Counted from the stretch's first letter, positions 1 to 9,418 are shown. The stretch is 13,800 bases of DNA from CAYFVR01 sp046541515 (GCA_046541515.1 JBKHDD010000131.1:1-13800), one strand, 5' to 3'. Translations and numbers: made by a program. The notes: a model not told the origin generated them from the letters alone.

Positions 1-2519
1 CGACGGTGATTTTGTTCGGGCGGAACCGGAAGCCATTGGGTTCCACGGTGCGGACGGTGATGGGGATTACCGGGGAACCGGCGACGCCCGATGATCCGGC
101 GGAGGGGAAGGTTTGGACGGCGATTTTGGAGCAGGTGGATCGGGCGGGGAGCCAAGGGGATTTTGTTAGTGTTAGTAATTTAGAAAGAGCAAGTTTTGGA
201 TCCCATCCCTGGAGCTTAAAAGGAGGAGGTGCTTCGGATTTAAAAGAAAATATTGACAAATTTGATCGAAAATTAAAAAACGACATTAAAAGTATAGGGA
301 GGACAACAGTTGTTGGCGAAGATGATATCTGGATTTTTGACTGTGCATCCTCAAAGCGTCTTGGGTTGAGGGATTGGACAATCCCCTTGGTTGTTGGTGA
401 ATCGGTTCGGGATTGGAACATTTCAGAGCCTCCAACTGCGGTCTATCCATATGAAAGCATGGGCGGTATTCCAGTTTCTAAGGATACCTTCTTGGTTTCT
501 CAATACCTTTGGATTTTCCGAAATCTCTTGGAAGTTCGAACCGTTTTTGGCAAAACTTTAAAAGAAAAAGGTTCTCCTTGGTGGGAACACTTGGAACATT
601 ACAAGGGTAAACTTCTCACAAAATTATCCCTTGTTTTCGCTTTTGTTGCCACTCACAACCATTTTGTAATGGATCGAGGCGACAAAATTTTCAACCGGTC
701 TGCGCCTGTAATAAAGCTGTCTTCCCTCGCTACGGAGGAAGAGCACATGACCTTGTTGGGCCTTTTGAACAGCTCGACCGCTTGCTTTTGGATGAAACAA
801 GTTTTTACAGGTAAGCATATGGGAGACGGTGGGGTCGCACACGCGAGTCGTGAAGGGCAAAGATTCGAGTTTGACTCCACCAAGTTGAAACAATTTCCAC
901 TTCCAGTTCGACAGCCGCTTGATCTGCCCAAAAAAATCGACGGTCTGGCCCGTGAACTCCAGAATTTTTCACCTTCGGCCATCGCCACAAAATCCACCCC
1001 AACCCCAGAAACCATAGAAAACGCCAAAACCCAAGCCGCCCACCGAATCGCCCAAATGATCGCCCTCCAGGAAGAACTGGACTGGCAATGCTACGGATTC
1101 TACGGCCTCCTCGACAAAGACGAATCCGCCGCACTCGTCCACGAAAACCCCCCGGAAATCGCACTCGGCCAACGCGCCTTCGAAATCGTCATGGCCCGCC
1201 AAATGGCCGCCGGCGAACTGGAAACCACCTGGTTTCAGCGCCACAACTCCACGCCCGTCACCGAAATCCCCGCCCACTGGCCGAAGGATTACCGGGAACT
1301 CGTGGAAAGGCGAATCCAAATCATCGCCGAAAACCCCCGCACCATCGGCCTCATCGAAAAACCGGAATACAAACGCCGCTGGAACCTGGAGCCCTGGGAC
1401 CGCCAACTGGAAACCGCCCTGCGGAACTGGCTCCTGGACCGCCTGGAAAGCTACTTCGACTTCGACGGCCGCATGAACGACGCCCACGAGCCCACCCAGC
1501 GCCTGGACGGCCGCCAACTCGCCACCGTGGCCCGCCTCGCGGACATCGCCCGGGCCGACGAAGACTTCATGAACGTCGCGGAACTCTACCGAAACCGCGC
1601 CGACTTCGACGTTCCCGCCCTGGTCGGCGAACTCGTAAACGCCGAAACCGTCCCCCTGCTCCCCGCCTGCCGCTACAAACCCTCCGGCCTGGACAAACGC
1701 GCCGCCTGGGAGCGCACCTGGAAACTCCAGCGGCTGGAAGACGCCATCGACGGCCTGTTCGACCTTCCGCGCCTGCTCCAGCAACGGGACGAAACCCTGC
1801 CGCCCGACATCCGCCGGGAAATCGAAGCCGTCCAGAACCAGGTCCTGTCCCTCGGCCTCCTGCGGGGGGACGACCTCGTCGAAACCAAAACCCCGGCCCA
1901 ATGGCTGGAAGACGAGGTCCAGTCGGCCCTCGAAAGCGTCCGCGCAAACCGCAGAACCGGGGACCCCGAAACCGACCCCATTTTCAAGGATTTCATCGAA
2001 AATTTCGCCCACAACGCCAAGCAAACGCTCGTGGGCGACATCCCCGTTCCCCCGAAATACGCCGGCAAGGATTTTCAGCACGGCCATTTTTGGCGCCTGC
2101 GCGGCAAACTCGACGTGCCCAAGGAGCGATGGGTCCGCTTTCCCCACTGCGAAGGCGAGGACCAAAGCGCCGTCATCGCCTGGGCCGGCTGCGACCATCT
2201 TCAACTCGCCCAGGCCGTCTCCACCCATTTCGTCCACATCCAGGAAGTCGCCGGCGGCAGCCGGGACCCCCGGCTGGAAATTCTCCTCGCCGGTCTGTTG
2301 GAACTCCTCCCGTGGATCAAGCAATGGCATAACGACCTCGACCCCGAATTCAACCTTAAAATGGGCGACTTCTTCGAAGACTTCATCGCCGAAGAAGCCC
2401 GCCGCTTGGACAAAACCACCGCCGAAATCGCCGGATGGAAAGCGCCCAAAACCAAGCCCAAAAAGAAAAAATCCAAAACCCCGGCCCGAAAAACCAAGGG
2501 CAAGGGAACGCCGGCGTGA
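1..2519 (+). CDS. pglX: BREX-2 adenine-specific DNA methyltransferase PglX, C-terminal part (5' truncated by window)
   Basis: The frame is open to the left edge (ACG at 3-5 precedes GTG at 6), so GTG at 6 is not a real start and the protein begins outside the window. About 838 residues are visible. The N-terminal catalytic methyltransferase domain with its NPPF/Y motif is therefore not seen. The fragment opens with a conserved GRNRKP...VRTVMGITGEP segment, passes through a variable region, and reaches the type IIG/Eco57I-like signature LLGLLNSS...FW (about 753-795), RFEFD (861-875) and FPLP (894-905). A long C-terminal region typical of type 2 PglX follows, including the FWRLRGKLDVPKERW motif near 2090-2135, and it ends in a lysine-rich tail (about 2450-2515). 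In BREX, PglX methylates host DNA and is needed for self/non-self discrimination. Base composition is mosaic: GC-rich, then AT-rich from about 165 to 960, then strongly C-ending codons. The assignment comes from remembered family similarity and gene context. Confidence 0.9.
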   Translation, partial: TVILFGRNRKPLGSTVRTVMGITGEPATPDDPAEGKVWTAILEQVDRAGSQGDFVSVSNLERASFGSHPWSLKGGGASDLKENIDKFDRKLKNDIKSIGRTTVVGEDDIWIFDCASSKRLGLRDWTIPLVVGESVRDWNISEPPTAVYPYESMGGIPVSKDTFLVSQYLWIFRNLLEVRTVFGKTLKEKGSPWWEHLEHYKGKLLTKLSLVFAFVATHNHFVMDRGDKIFNRSAPVIKLSSLATEEEHMTLLGLLNSSTACFWMKQVFTGKHMGDGGVAHASREGQRFEFDSTKLKQFPLPVRQPLDLPKKIDGLARELQNFSPSAIATKSTPTPETIENAKTQAAHRIAQMIALQEELDWQCYGFYGLLDKDESAALVHENPPEIALGQRAFEIVMARQMAAGELETTWFQRHNSTPVTEIPAHWPKDYRELVERRIQIIAENPRTIGLIEKPEYKRRWNLEPWDRQLETALRNWLLDRLESYFDFDGRMNDAHEPTQRLDGRQLATVARLADIARADEDFMNVAELYRNRADFDVPALVGELVNAETVPLLPACRYKPSGLDKRAAWERTWKLQRLEDAIDGLFDLPRLLQQRDETLPPDIRREIEAVQNQVLSLGLLRGDDLVETKTPAQWLEDEVQSALESVRANRRTGDPETDPIFKDFIENFAHNAKQTLVGDIPVPPKYAGKDFQHGHFWRLRGKLDVPKERWVRFPHCEGEDQSAVIAWAGCDHLQLAQAVSTHFVHIQEVAGGSRDPRLEILLAGLLELLPWIKQWHNDLDPEFNLKMGDFFEDFIAEEARRLDKTTAEIAGWKAPKTKPKKKKSKTPARKTKGKGTPA
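165..960 (+). other. AT-rich island inside pglX covering the target-recognition region
   Basis: Codon choice changes abruptly near 165 and back near 910-960 without breaking the reading frame. Bases 1-165 use G-ending codons (ACG, GGG, GTG, GCG, TTG). Bases 165-960 are AT-rich (13 of 60 G+C in the line 241-300). After 960 the codons are mostly C-ending (48 of 60 G+C in 1501-1560). The island matches the part of PglX that should read the DNA target. Acquisition by recombination is an inference from composition. Confidence 0.7.
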
Positions 2520-2624
2520 AGTTCTCCGAAATCGCCGGGGAAATCTCAATGGATCCTTGGAAGCCGACGCTCTGAATGCGGGGGCGCCGGCCGGAGAACA
2601 GGTTTTTTGGAGAAGGAATGAAAA

Positions 2625-2858
2625 ATGGCGGAAATTGGAGATGTCGTTGAAATGATCGTGGATGTTCCCGAACAAAACATACGTTCGGGCCAACAAGGTG
2701 CTATCGTTCATCAACACGACCCGGAAACCTTCGAGATTGAATTCGTCCGAACCGACGGCGCGACCGAGGCGCTTGCGGCGCTGAAATCGGATCAATTCAT
2801 CGTGGTTTGGGAGGCGGAAACCGAACAACCGGTTTCCCTCGCGGACCAGATACCGTAA
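2625..2858 (+). CDS. Small DUF4926-like protein
   Basis: A 77-residue protein whose pattern (GDVVEMIVDVPEQ...G.QGAIVH...FEIEFV.TDG.T.A...L..DQ) resembles the DUF4926 family, a small beta-rich domain of unknown function. No catalytic residues, membrane segment or signal peptide are visible. The ATG at 2625 is supported by AGAAGG at 2611-2616, eight bases upstream. It lies 105 bases after pglX and 57 bases before pglY on the same strand, so it is likely transcribed with the BREX genes, but it is not a standard BREX component. DUF4926 genes are often found beside small defence or toxin-like genes. No such partner is present here. It could be an accessory or regulator of the system, or a passenger. 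Family call is by eye and the function is unknown. Confidence 0.72.
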   Translation: MAEIGDVVEMIVDVPEQNIRSGQQGAIVHQHDPETFEIEFVRTDGATEALAALKSDQFIVVWEAETEQPVSLADQIP

Positions 2859-2915
2859 ATTTTCCAACGTCCATAAGCCGCGCTTCCTCGGCCGGCGGGG
2901 AAAGATCGAACCGAA

Positions 2916-5900
2916 ATGACACTGATCCAGGACCTCATCCCCATCCCCGAGCGGGTAAACAAAGGCGACTACGTCCTCAAGCTAACCCAAGGCGTCCGGG
3001 ACGCCGAGCGAACCCTGCGCGACTACGTGGTCACGGAGCAATTGGTCAAATGCTTCGGTCACGCCCTTTCCTTCATCGGCAACGCCGTCCGGGGCGGAAG
3101 CAGCCAGGCCTGTTACCTCCACGGCAGCTTCGGCAGCGGAAAAAGCCATTTCATGGCCGTGCTGCACCTGATTCTCCAGGGCGATTCCGGCGCCCGGGGC
3201 ATTCCGGAGCTGGCCGAAGTCATCGCCAAAAACCGGGAATGGATTCGGGAGCGGAAATTCCTCCTGGTGCCCTATCACATGATCGGGTCCAAAAACCTGG
3301 ATTCGGCCATCCTGGGCGGGTACGTCGATTTCATTCGCGAGGCCCACCCGAAGGCGCCGCTTCCCGGCGTTTTCCTTTCCGAAAAGCTGTTCGCCGACGC
3401 CGTCGCCCTGCGGTCCCGCATGGGCGACGAAGGCTTTTTTGCGGCCCTGGGGGAGGCCGCCGGCGGGTCGGACGAGGGCTGGGGCGACCTGGAAGGCGGC
3501 TGGAACCCGGCCCGGTTCGAACGTGCCGTCGCGGCCCCGCCGGGCGACGAGGACCGGATTCAACTGGTGGCGGACCTGGTCGGCAGCCTGTTTCAGTCCC
3601 AGCGGGACATCGCCAAATCCTCCGGGGAAGGCTACATCAGCCTGGACGACGGTCTCGGCGTCATCAGCCGCCACGCCCGCGATCTGGGCTACGACGCCGT
3701 CATCCTTTTTCTGGACGAGCTGATTCTCTGGCTGGCCAGCCATTCCGCCGATCTGGGGTTCATCCAGCGGGAGGGCCAAAAGCTCGGCAAACTGGTGGAG
3801 TCCCATTCGGCGGACCGGCCCGCGCCCATCGTCAGCTTCGTGGCCCGGCAGCGGGATTTGCGGGATCTGGTGGGCAAGGAGGTCAGCGGGGCCATCGCCC
3901 ACAATTTCAGCGACATTCTGGGCCACATGGAAGGCCGCTTCGACACCATCACCCTGGAAGACCGCAACCTTCCCAAAATCGCCCAAAAGCGGGTTCTGCG
4001 CCCCAAGGACGAGGCGGCCCGGAAGGAAATCGACGCCGCTTTCGAACGGACGGCCAAAGTGCGGGAGGAGGTGCTCAACACCCTGCTGACCCGCGAGGGG
4101 GACCGGGCCATGTTCCGGCAGGTGTATCCCTTCAGCCCCGCCCTGGTGCAAACCTTGATCGCCGTTTCCAGCCTGCTCCAGCGGGAGCGGACGGCCCTAA
4201 AGGTCATGCTGCAACTCCTGGTGAACCATCGGGAAACGCTTCGGCTGGGGGACGTGGTTCCGGTGGGGGACCTGTTCGACGTGATCGCCCACGGCGAAGA
4301 GGCGTTCAGCGAGGAAATGCGGTCGCAATTCGAAAACGCCCGCCGCCTGTATCACGAAAAACTACTGCCGCTCCTGGAGGCCCAGCACCAATTGCGCCGG
4401 GAGAAGCTGCCGGAACTGCCGCCGGACGATCCGGCCCGGAAAGGGTTCGTCAACGACGACCGGCTGTTGAAGACGCTGTTGCTCGGCGCCCTTGCCCCCG
4501 GCGTGGAATCCCTTCGCGGCCTCACCGCCGGCCGGTTGGCGGCGCTCAATCACGGCACCATCGCCTCGCCCATCCCCGGCCGGGAGGGCCAGCTCGTGGC
4601 CCAACGGGTGAAAAAGTGGGCCGCCGCCGTGGGCGAAATCAAGGTCGGGGAGGAGGCGAATCCGTCCATTTCCGTTCAACTGACGGGGGTGGATACCGAC
4701 GGCATTATCAACCAGGTACGCCGGGAGGACAACGAGGGAAACCGGCTGCGGCTGATCCGGGAAATCCTTTTCGCCCGCATGGGCATTGAAAACAAAGACC
4801 AGTTTTTTCTGGAACACGCCATCCGTTGGCGCGGCACGGTCCGCACCGTGGAAATTCTGTTCGGCAACACCCGCGCCCTGCCGGAATCCAGCTTTATGCC
4901 CACCGGGGAACAATGGAAGCTGATTCTCGATTATCCCTTCGACAGCCCCAACCACGGACCCCGGGACGACATCTCCCGGTTGCAGGAAATTCGGGAAAAA
5001 TATCCCGACGGCCTGCGGACCGTTGCCTGGTTGCCCTCCTTTTTCAGCCGCCGGGCCATTCGGGACATGGGCATGCTGGTTCTGCTGGAATACCTGCTGA
5101 CCGGCGAGCGATACGGCCAGTACGCGGCCCATTTGTCGCCCCGGGAACAGGCGTCGGCCCGGGCGCTGTTGGAAAACCGGCGGAGCATGTTGCGCCGGCG
5201 GGTGGAAAATGATCTGTGCGCCGCCTACGGCCTGGACTTCGCCTCCGAAGACGGCATCGATTCCAGCCACGAATTGTCCGATCATTTTCAATCCCTTTGG
5301 CCCGGATTCGCCCCCCGCCCGCCGGCCGCGCCCAACCTTCAGGCCGCCCTGGAAGACCTGCTGGGGCAGGCGCTGGAACACCAGTTCCCCGCCCATCCCC
5401 GGTTCGAAACGGAAGTCCGGATTTCCGCGCTGAAAAAGGCGCTGGACGTCGCCATCCAGGCGGCGCGGACGCCGGACGGGCGCGTTCCCGTGGACCCCAA
5501 GCTTCGGCCGGCGGTGCGGCAGATCGTGGACCCCCTGCGGCTCGGCGAGATGGCCGAAACCCATTTCGTGCTTGGCCAGCACTGGAAAACCCATTTCAAC
5601 CGTCGGGCCGCGGAATCCGGCGGAACCGTTTCGGTTCGGGAGTTGCGAAGCTGGATGGACGCGCCCAACGCCATGGGGCTTCCCGAACCGGTGGGCAATC
5701 TGGTGATTCTGGTTTATGCGGAGCAGACCAACCGCTCCTTTTTTCACCACGGCCTGGCCGCGACCCCCACGTTGGAAAAACTCCCGGCGGACATGGAGCT
5801 GCGGGAACGGACCCTGCCGGCCGAGGAGGCTTGGGGCGCCGCCAGAAACCGGGCGGGACTGATTTTTGGCCTGGAAGTTTCTCCGCTGCTCAACGCCGCC

Positions 5901-6626
5901 AATTTGACCGCCCTGGTCAAGGGCGTTGAAGAGGAATTGCCGAAATGGCGGAAATCCAGCGGCGAATGGGTGAAACGGCTGGAATCGATCCTGCGCCAAT
6001 TCGTCTCCGAACCCGAATCCGCCCCCCGGCTGAAAACCGCCCGGGCCGTCCATCGCCTTCTGGCGGAACTGGCGGACGCCGAAGGAGCCGAAGAGGCCGT
6101 GGTGACCGCTCTCGCCGAGGCCGCCATCGAAACTTCCGAAACCGCCATGGCCCGATCCATGAAATCCGCCCCCGAACTGGTCCGGTTTCTGAGGGAAGAT
6201 GTCCAATGGAAATTGTTCGAGGTTTCCGGGCGCGGCGAGGACGACGAACGCCGCGCCATTCGGGCCGAAGTGGCCAACGCCTTGGCCCGGGACGAGTATG
6301 CCGAGCCGTTGGCCGATTTCCTGAAAATGGCCCAAAACCGGGCCATCACGGCGCTTTCGGAAGAATCGCTCCGGACTGGAACGGCGACGGGGCGGGAAGG
6401 CCGGAGGGACTCCGATCCGGAAACGCCGCCGAAACCGGCCGGTATCGAGATTCCAGGAGCCGAAAAGGGAAAATCCGGTCGCGGCGTGGTGGCGCGAGAC
6501 CAGCGATTGAACCTGGACCTTGCCGCCGCCCGGACCCTGTTGGCCGAATTGGAAGCGCAATTGACCCGGGGCCGCACCCTGACCCTGAATCTGAGCTGGG
6601 TCATTCATGAGGAGTCGGATTCATGA
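2916..6626 (+). CDS. pglY: BREX-2 system ATPase PglY
   Basis: A 1236-residue P-loop ATPase of the PglY/BrxC group (DUF6079-like). Walker A is GSFGSGKS at residues 70-77 and Walker B is ILFLDEL around 262-269 (D267, E268). The N-terminus (MTLIQDLIPIPERV...GDYVLKL) matches the usual PglY start. A conserved segment around residues 905-960 (SVRELRSWMD ... LVILVYAEQTNRSFF) looks like a winged-helix-containing region. A charged, probably flexible linker lies near 1150-1190, before a final helical and beta segment. In BREX this large ATPase is essential for defence. Its exact mechanism is unsettled. The ribosome binding site is weak (GGGG at 2897-2900, 15 bases upstream), so translation may depend on coupling or on a leaderless-like context. 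The stop overlaps the start of pglZ as ATGA, indicating translational coupling. Confidence 0.93.
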   Translation: MTLIQDLIPIPERVNKGDYVLKLTQGVRDAERTLRDYVVTEQLVKCFGHALSFIGNAVRGGSSQACYLHGSFGSGKSHFMAVLHLILQGDSGARGIPELAEVIAKNREWIRERKFLLVPYHMIGSKNLDSAILGGYVDFIREAHPKAPLPGVFLSEKLFADAVALRSRMGDEGFFAALGEAAGGSDEGWGDLEGGWNPARFERAVAAPPGDEDRIQLVADLVGSLFQSQRDIAKSSGEGYISLDDGLGVISRHARDLGYDAVILFLDELILWLASHSADLGFIQREGQKLGKLVESHSADRPAPIVSFVARQRDLRDLVGKEVSGAIAHNFSDILGHMEGRFDTITLEDRNLPKIAQKRVLRPKDEAARKEIDAAFERTAKVREEVLNTLLTREGDRAMFRQVYPFSPALVQTLIAVSSLLQRERTALKVMLQLLVNHRETLRLGDVVPVGDLFDVIAHGEEAFSEEMRSQFENARRLYHEKLLPLLEAQHQLRREKLPELPPDDPARKGFVNDDRLLKTLLLGALAPGVESLRGLTAGRLAALNHGTIASPIPGREGQLVAQRVKKWAAAVGEIKVGEEANPSISVQLTGVDTDGIINQVRREDNEGNRLRLIREILFARMGIENKDQFFLEHAIRWRGTVRTVEILFGNTRALPESSFMPTGEQWKLILDYPFDSPNHGPRDDISRLQEIREKYPDGLRTVAWLPSFFSRRAIRDMGMLVLLEYLLTGERYGQYAAHLSPREQASARALLENRRSMLRRRVENDLCAAYGLDFASEDGIDSSHELSDHFQSLWPGFAPRPPAAPNLQAALEDLLGQALEHQFPAHPRFETEVRISALKKALDVAIQAARTPDGRVPVDPKLRPAVRQIVDPLRLGEMAETHFVLGQHWKTHFNRRAAESGGTVSVRELRSWMDAPNAMGLPEPVGNLVILVYAEQTNRSFFHHGLAATPTLEKLPADMELRERTLPAEEAWGAARNRAGLIFGLEVSPLLNAANLTALVKGVEEELPKWRKSSGEWVKRLESILRQFVSEPESAPRLKTARAVHRLLAELADAEGAEEAVVTALAEAAIETSETAMARSMKSAPELVRFLREDVQWKLFEVSGRGEDDERRAIRAEVANALARDEYAEPLADFLKMAQNRAITALSEESLRTGTATGREGRRDSDPETPPKPAGIEIPGAEKGKSGRGVVARDQRLNLDLAAARTLLAELEAQLTRGRTLTLNLSWVIHEESDS

Positions 6627-9379
6627 CCCAAGGGGCTTCGGCGGCGGCTGGCTCTCCCACGTTTCAGCAGATCAAGGCCCATGTGGACGTGATTCGGGAT
6701 CGGGCCAAAAACGGACGGCCCGGTTTCATCGGCATTCGGTCGCGGAAGCCGTGGCGGGGGGAGGCCGATATTTCCGATGGGGAGGAGCGTTACCGGATCC
6801 TTCAGTGCGACGCGCCCATTCAGTTCCGCCGGGCATTTCACGAGAATCCGGGAAATCGGTCGATCACGGTGTTCGTCACCGCGTTGGACGACCGCAGACT
6901 CGGGGAAGACATTTTGGTTCGGCTGGCCGGCCGGAAGCTCTATCCCCTCGACCCCTGGCACGTGGTGCGATGGATGTTCAAGGCCCGCCAGGTCGATCCC
7001 CGGGTGACCGTCCACGGCTGGATGGCCGACCGGCTCATGGCGCTGGAACCGGCGGGCGGATATCCCGCCGTGCTGGGCGGGGTGCTGGACGCGGAAACGG
7101 TTTGGACCATCCTGCTGGATCGGATTCTGGGCATGGAAACCGGAACGCCGGACCTGATGGCCTTGCTGAAATGGGCCGCCGACGCCGAAAATGTGGCCCG
7201 GTGGCACGGGGAGGACGAATCCTTCCGCGCGGCGGTCCGGGAGTGGGTGTCCCGCACCGCCGGTCCCACCGGCGAGGCGATTCTTCAATGCGTTTCCGCC
7301 CACAGGGAACCGATGGCGCCGGCGGTGGGGTTGGCCATGGGCGTGGTCTACCACGAAGCGGCCGGAGGCGCCTTGGCCCGTTCCGCCGGGCGGCTGGAGC
7401 AATTGGCCGGGGGCGGGGAAATTCCCGCGCCGATGGCCCTCCGCTGGCACGCGGCGGCGGTGGAAGTGATTCGCCATGGATTCGGCGATTCCCCCCTTTC
7501 CGGAATCCATCTGGACCGGTCGGACCGGTTGCTGGAGTCCATCGGCGCGGCCGATTTCGCCCATCTTGGCAACGTGTCTCCCGCCGGTTTCCAGCAACGG
7601 CTGGCCATATTCGCCCAGGCGCTGACCCAGGGGTTGGCCTCCACGCCGGTCCAGGTTCCCGAAGAACTGCTCGCAGCCCGGGACCGGGTGCTCGCCCACG
7701 AGCAGGCCCGTTCCGAATCCCCCCGGCGGCTGGAGCGGCTGACCATGGCCATTCGGCTGCTCCGCTGGCTGGAACGGGCGGAAGCCGCCGAATCCGATTC
7801 GCCCGATTCCCCGGATTTTTCCTCAGCGGCCATGGATTACGTCCGCCACGGCGGTTTCGTGGATTGGGCGCGGTCCCGCCTCGGCGGCGGCGATTCCGTT
7901 AAACCGCTTTCCCAAGCCTACGCCCGGCTTGTGGCGGCCGTCACCGAACGGCGGGAACGGCAAAACTGGGTTTTCGCCGAGCGTCTCGCGGATTGGACCC
8001 GCTCCGGTTCCCAGCCCCGTTCGGTGCTGCGCGTGGAGGACCTGCTCGAAAAACGGGTCGCGCCGCTCCTTTCGGAAACGCCGTTGCTGCTGTTGGTCGT
8101 CGACGGCATGAGCCAGGCCGTCTTCCAGGAACTGCTGGAAGACGTCACGGCGCGGGAATGGGTGGAGCTGATTCGAACCGATGAAACCGGGCCGCCGGCG
8201 GTGATTTCCGTTTTGCCGTCGGTCACCAAATGTTCCCGGGCCAGTTTGTTCCACGGCCGCCTGGCCGAGGGGGATTCCGCCGCCGAGCGGGCCGCCTTCC
8301 AGGGCCACCCGCTTCTCCGTTCCGCCGGCGCCGGAACCGCCGCGCCGGTTTTGTTCCACAAAGTTTCCATGACCGACGCCGAGGACGGCGGCCTTTCCAA
8401 AACGGTGCGCGAGGCGCTGGTCGCCACCGGTCCCCGCGTGGTTGCCGCGGTGCTTAACGCCGTGGACGATCATTTGAGCAAGGGCGAACAGGTCGATCCG
8501 CCCTGGAACGCCGAATACTTGCGTTCCCTCTCCGCCTTGCTCTACGAAGCCCGTTCCGCCGGGCGGTTGGTCCTGATCACCAGCGACCACGGCCATGTGT
8601 TGGAGCGCGGCGGTGAAATAAAACCGGACGGGGAAGGGGAGCGATGGCGCGTTCCCGGACCTCCTCCCGGCGAAGGAGAATGGGCCGTTTCCGGCGATCG
8701 GGTGATGGGCGATTCCGGCGGCGGGATCATTGCCCTCTGGTCCGAGCGGTTCCGCTACGGCATGAAAAAGAACGGCTACCACGGCGGCATAAGCCTCCAG
8801 GAAATGGTCATTCCCATGGCCTTGCTGAAGCCGATACATCGGGAGAAGCACCCGCGAGGGTGGGCGGAACGCCCTCGGTACGTGCCGTCCTGGTGGGAAG
8901 AAGAAGCGGTGGAAGCCGTCCCGGAATCCGAACCGATTTCCGCGCCGATTCCGGTCGTCCAAACGCCGGAAACCCCTTCCAGCGGGCAGTTGGACCTTTT
9001 CCATGCCCCACGGGAGGAACCGGAGACGACGCCGGTCCAAGAGACGGAGTCCGAAGCGCCGTCCACCCCGCTTCCCTGGCTGGATCGGATTTTCGACACG
9101 CCGATGTACCGGTCCCAAAAAGCCATCGCCGGCCGGGCGCTTCCGGGAGACGCGGAGGTCGGAAAATTTCTTCACGTCATGGATCGACGCGGCGGAACCG
9201 TGACCGCGCCGACCCTTTCCCGGGAACTCGGCGTTCCCGCCTTCCGCCTGCGCGGCTGGTTGGCCTCGCTTCAGCGGCTGCTCAACGTGGAAGGGTACGC
9301 CATTCTTTCCCGGGGCGAAGCCGACGAAACCATCACCCTCAACATTGACCTGCTGAAACGGCAATTTGAGGTGGAATGA
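6623..9379 (+). CDS. pglZ: BREX-2 system phosphatase-fold protein PglZ
   Basis: A 918-residue PglZ protein. The central PglZ domain, of the alkaline phosphatase superfamily, shows the metal-site strands LLLVVDGMS (D494) and LITSDHGHV (D655, H656). The N-terminal ~480 residues are the helical region usual in type 2 PglZ. Residues about 770-825 form a Pro/Glu/Thr-rich, probably disordered linker carrying QLDLF at 789-793, which fits the bacterial sliding-clamp-binding consensus. Residues about 850-918 form a compact winged-helix-like C-terminal domain. Its start overlaps the pglY stop by four bases, so the two are coupled. PglZ is the signature protein of BREX. Phosphatase or nuclease activity has been suggested for some relatives but is not established here. 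Type 2 is favoured by the neighbours and the domain layout. Confidence 0.94.
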   Translation: MTQGASAAAGSPTFQQIKAHVDVIRDRAKNGRPGFIGIRSRKPWRGEADISDGEERYRILQCDAPIQFRRAFHENPGNRSITVFVTALDDRRLGEDILVRLAGRKLYPLDPWHVVRWMFKARQVDPRVTVHGWMADRLMALEPAGGYPAVLGGVLDAETVWTILLDRILGMETGTPDLMALLKWAADAENVARWHGEDESFRAAVREWVSRTAGPTGEAILQCVSAHREPMAPAVGLAMGVVYHEAAGGALARSAGRLEQLAGGGEIPAPMALRWHAAAVEVIRHGFGDSPLSGIHLDRSDRLLESIGAADFAHLGNVSPAGFQQRLAIFAQALTQGLASTPVQVPEELLAARDRVLAHEQARSESPRRLERLTMAIRLLRWLERAEAAESDSPDSPDFSSAAMDYVRHGGFVDWARSRLGGGDSVKPLSQAYARLVAAVTERRERQNWVFAERLADWTRSGSQPRSVLRVEDLLEKRVAPLLSETPLLLLVVDGMSQAVFQELLEDVTAREWVELIRTDETGPPAVISVLPSVTKCSRASLFHGRLAEGDSAAERAAFQGHPLLRSAGAGTAAPVLFHKVSMTDAEDGGLSKTVREALVATGPRVVAAVLNAVDDHLSKGEQVDPPWNAEYLRSLSALLYEARSAGRLVLITSDHGHVLERGGEIKPDGEGERWRVPGPPPGEGEWAVSGDRVMGDSGGGIIALWSERFRYGMKKNGYHGGISLQEMVIPMALLKPIHREKHPRGWAERPRYVPSWWEEEAVEAVPESEPISAPIPVVQTPETPSSGQLDLFHAPREEPETTPVQETESEAPSTPLPWLDRIFDTPMYRSQKAIAGRALPGDAEVGKFLHVMDRRGGTVTAPTLSRELGVPAFRLRGWLASLQRLLNVEGYAILSRGEADETITLNIDLLKRQFEVE

Positions 9380-9418
9380 CGAATCCAGATTTCATCGCAA
9401 GCCGTTTGCCGCGGGGCC

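Noticed and set aside
2521..2599. 8-base inverted repeat GTTCTCCG / CGGAGAAC flanking the pglX-DUF4926 spacer
   Set aside because: The match is perfect but short and separated by 63 bases. A match of this size is not rare by chance in 100 bases, and no flanking duplication or mobile gene supports an element.
969..2867. Long minus-strand open frame (632 codons) opposite pglX
   Set aside because: Its composition is low-complexity (Gly, Phe, Val, Ala rich), as expected from the complement of a C-ending, GC-rich coding frame. It lies fully antisense to recognised PglX, has no family resemblance, and spans the DUF4926-like gene.
2807..4789. 660-codon plus-strand frame overlapping pglY
   Set aside because: It is Arg/Pro/Gly-rich, out of frame with PglY, and overlaps the Walker A and B regions of a clear ATPase. 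It is a GC-rich frame shadow.
4362..6608. 748-codon minus-strand open frame opposite pglY
   Set aside because: It is antisense to conserved PglY and reads as Gly/Phe/Gln-rich low-complexity sequence with no recognisable domain.
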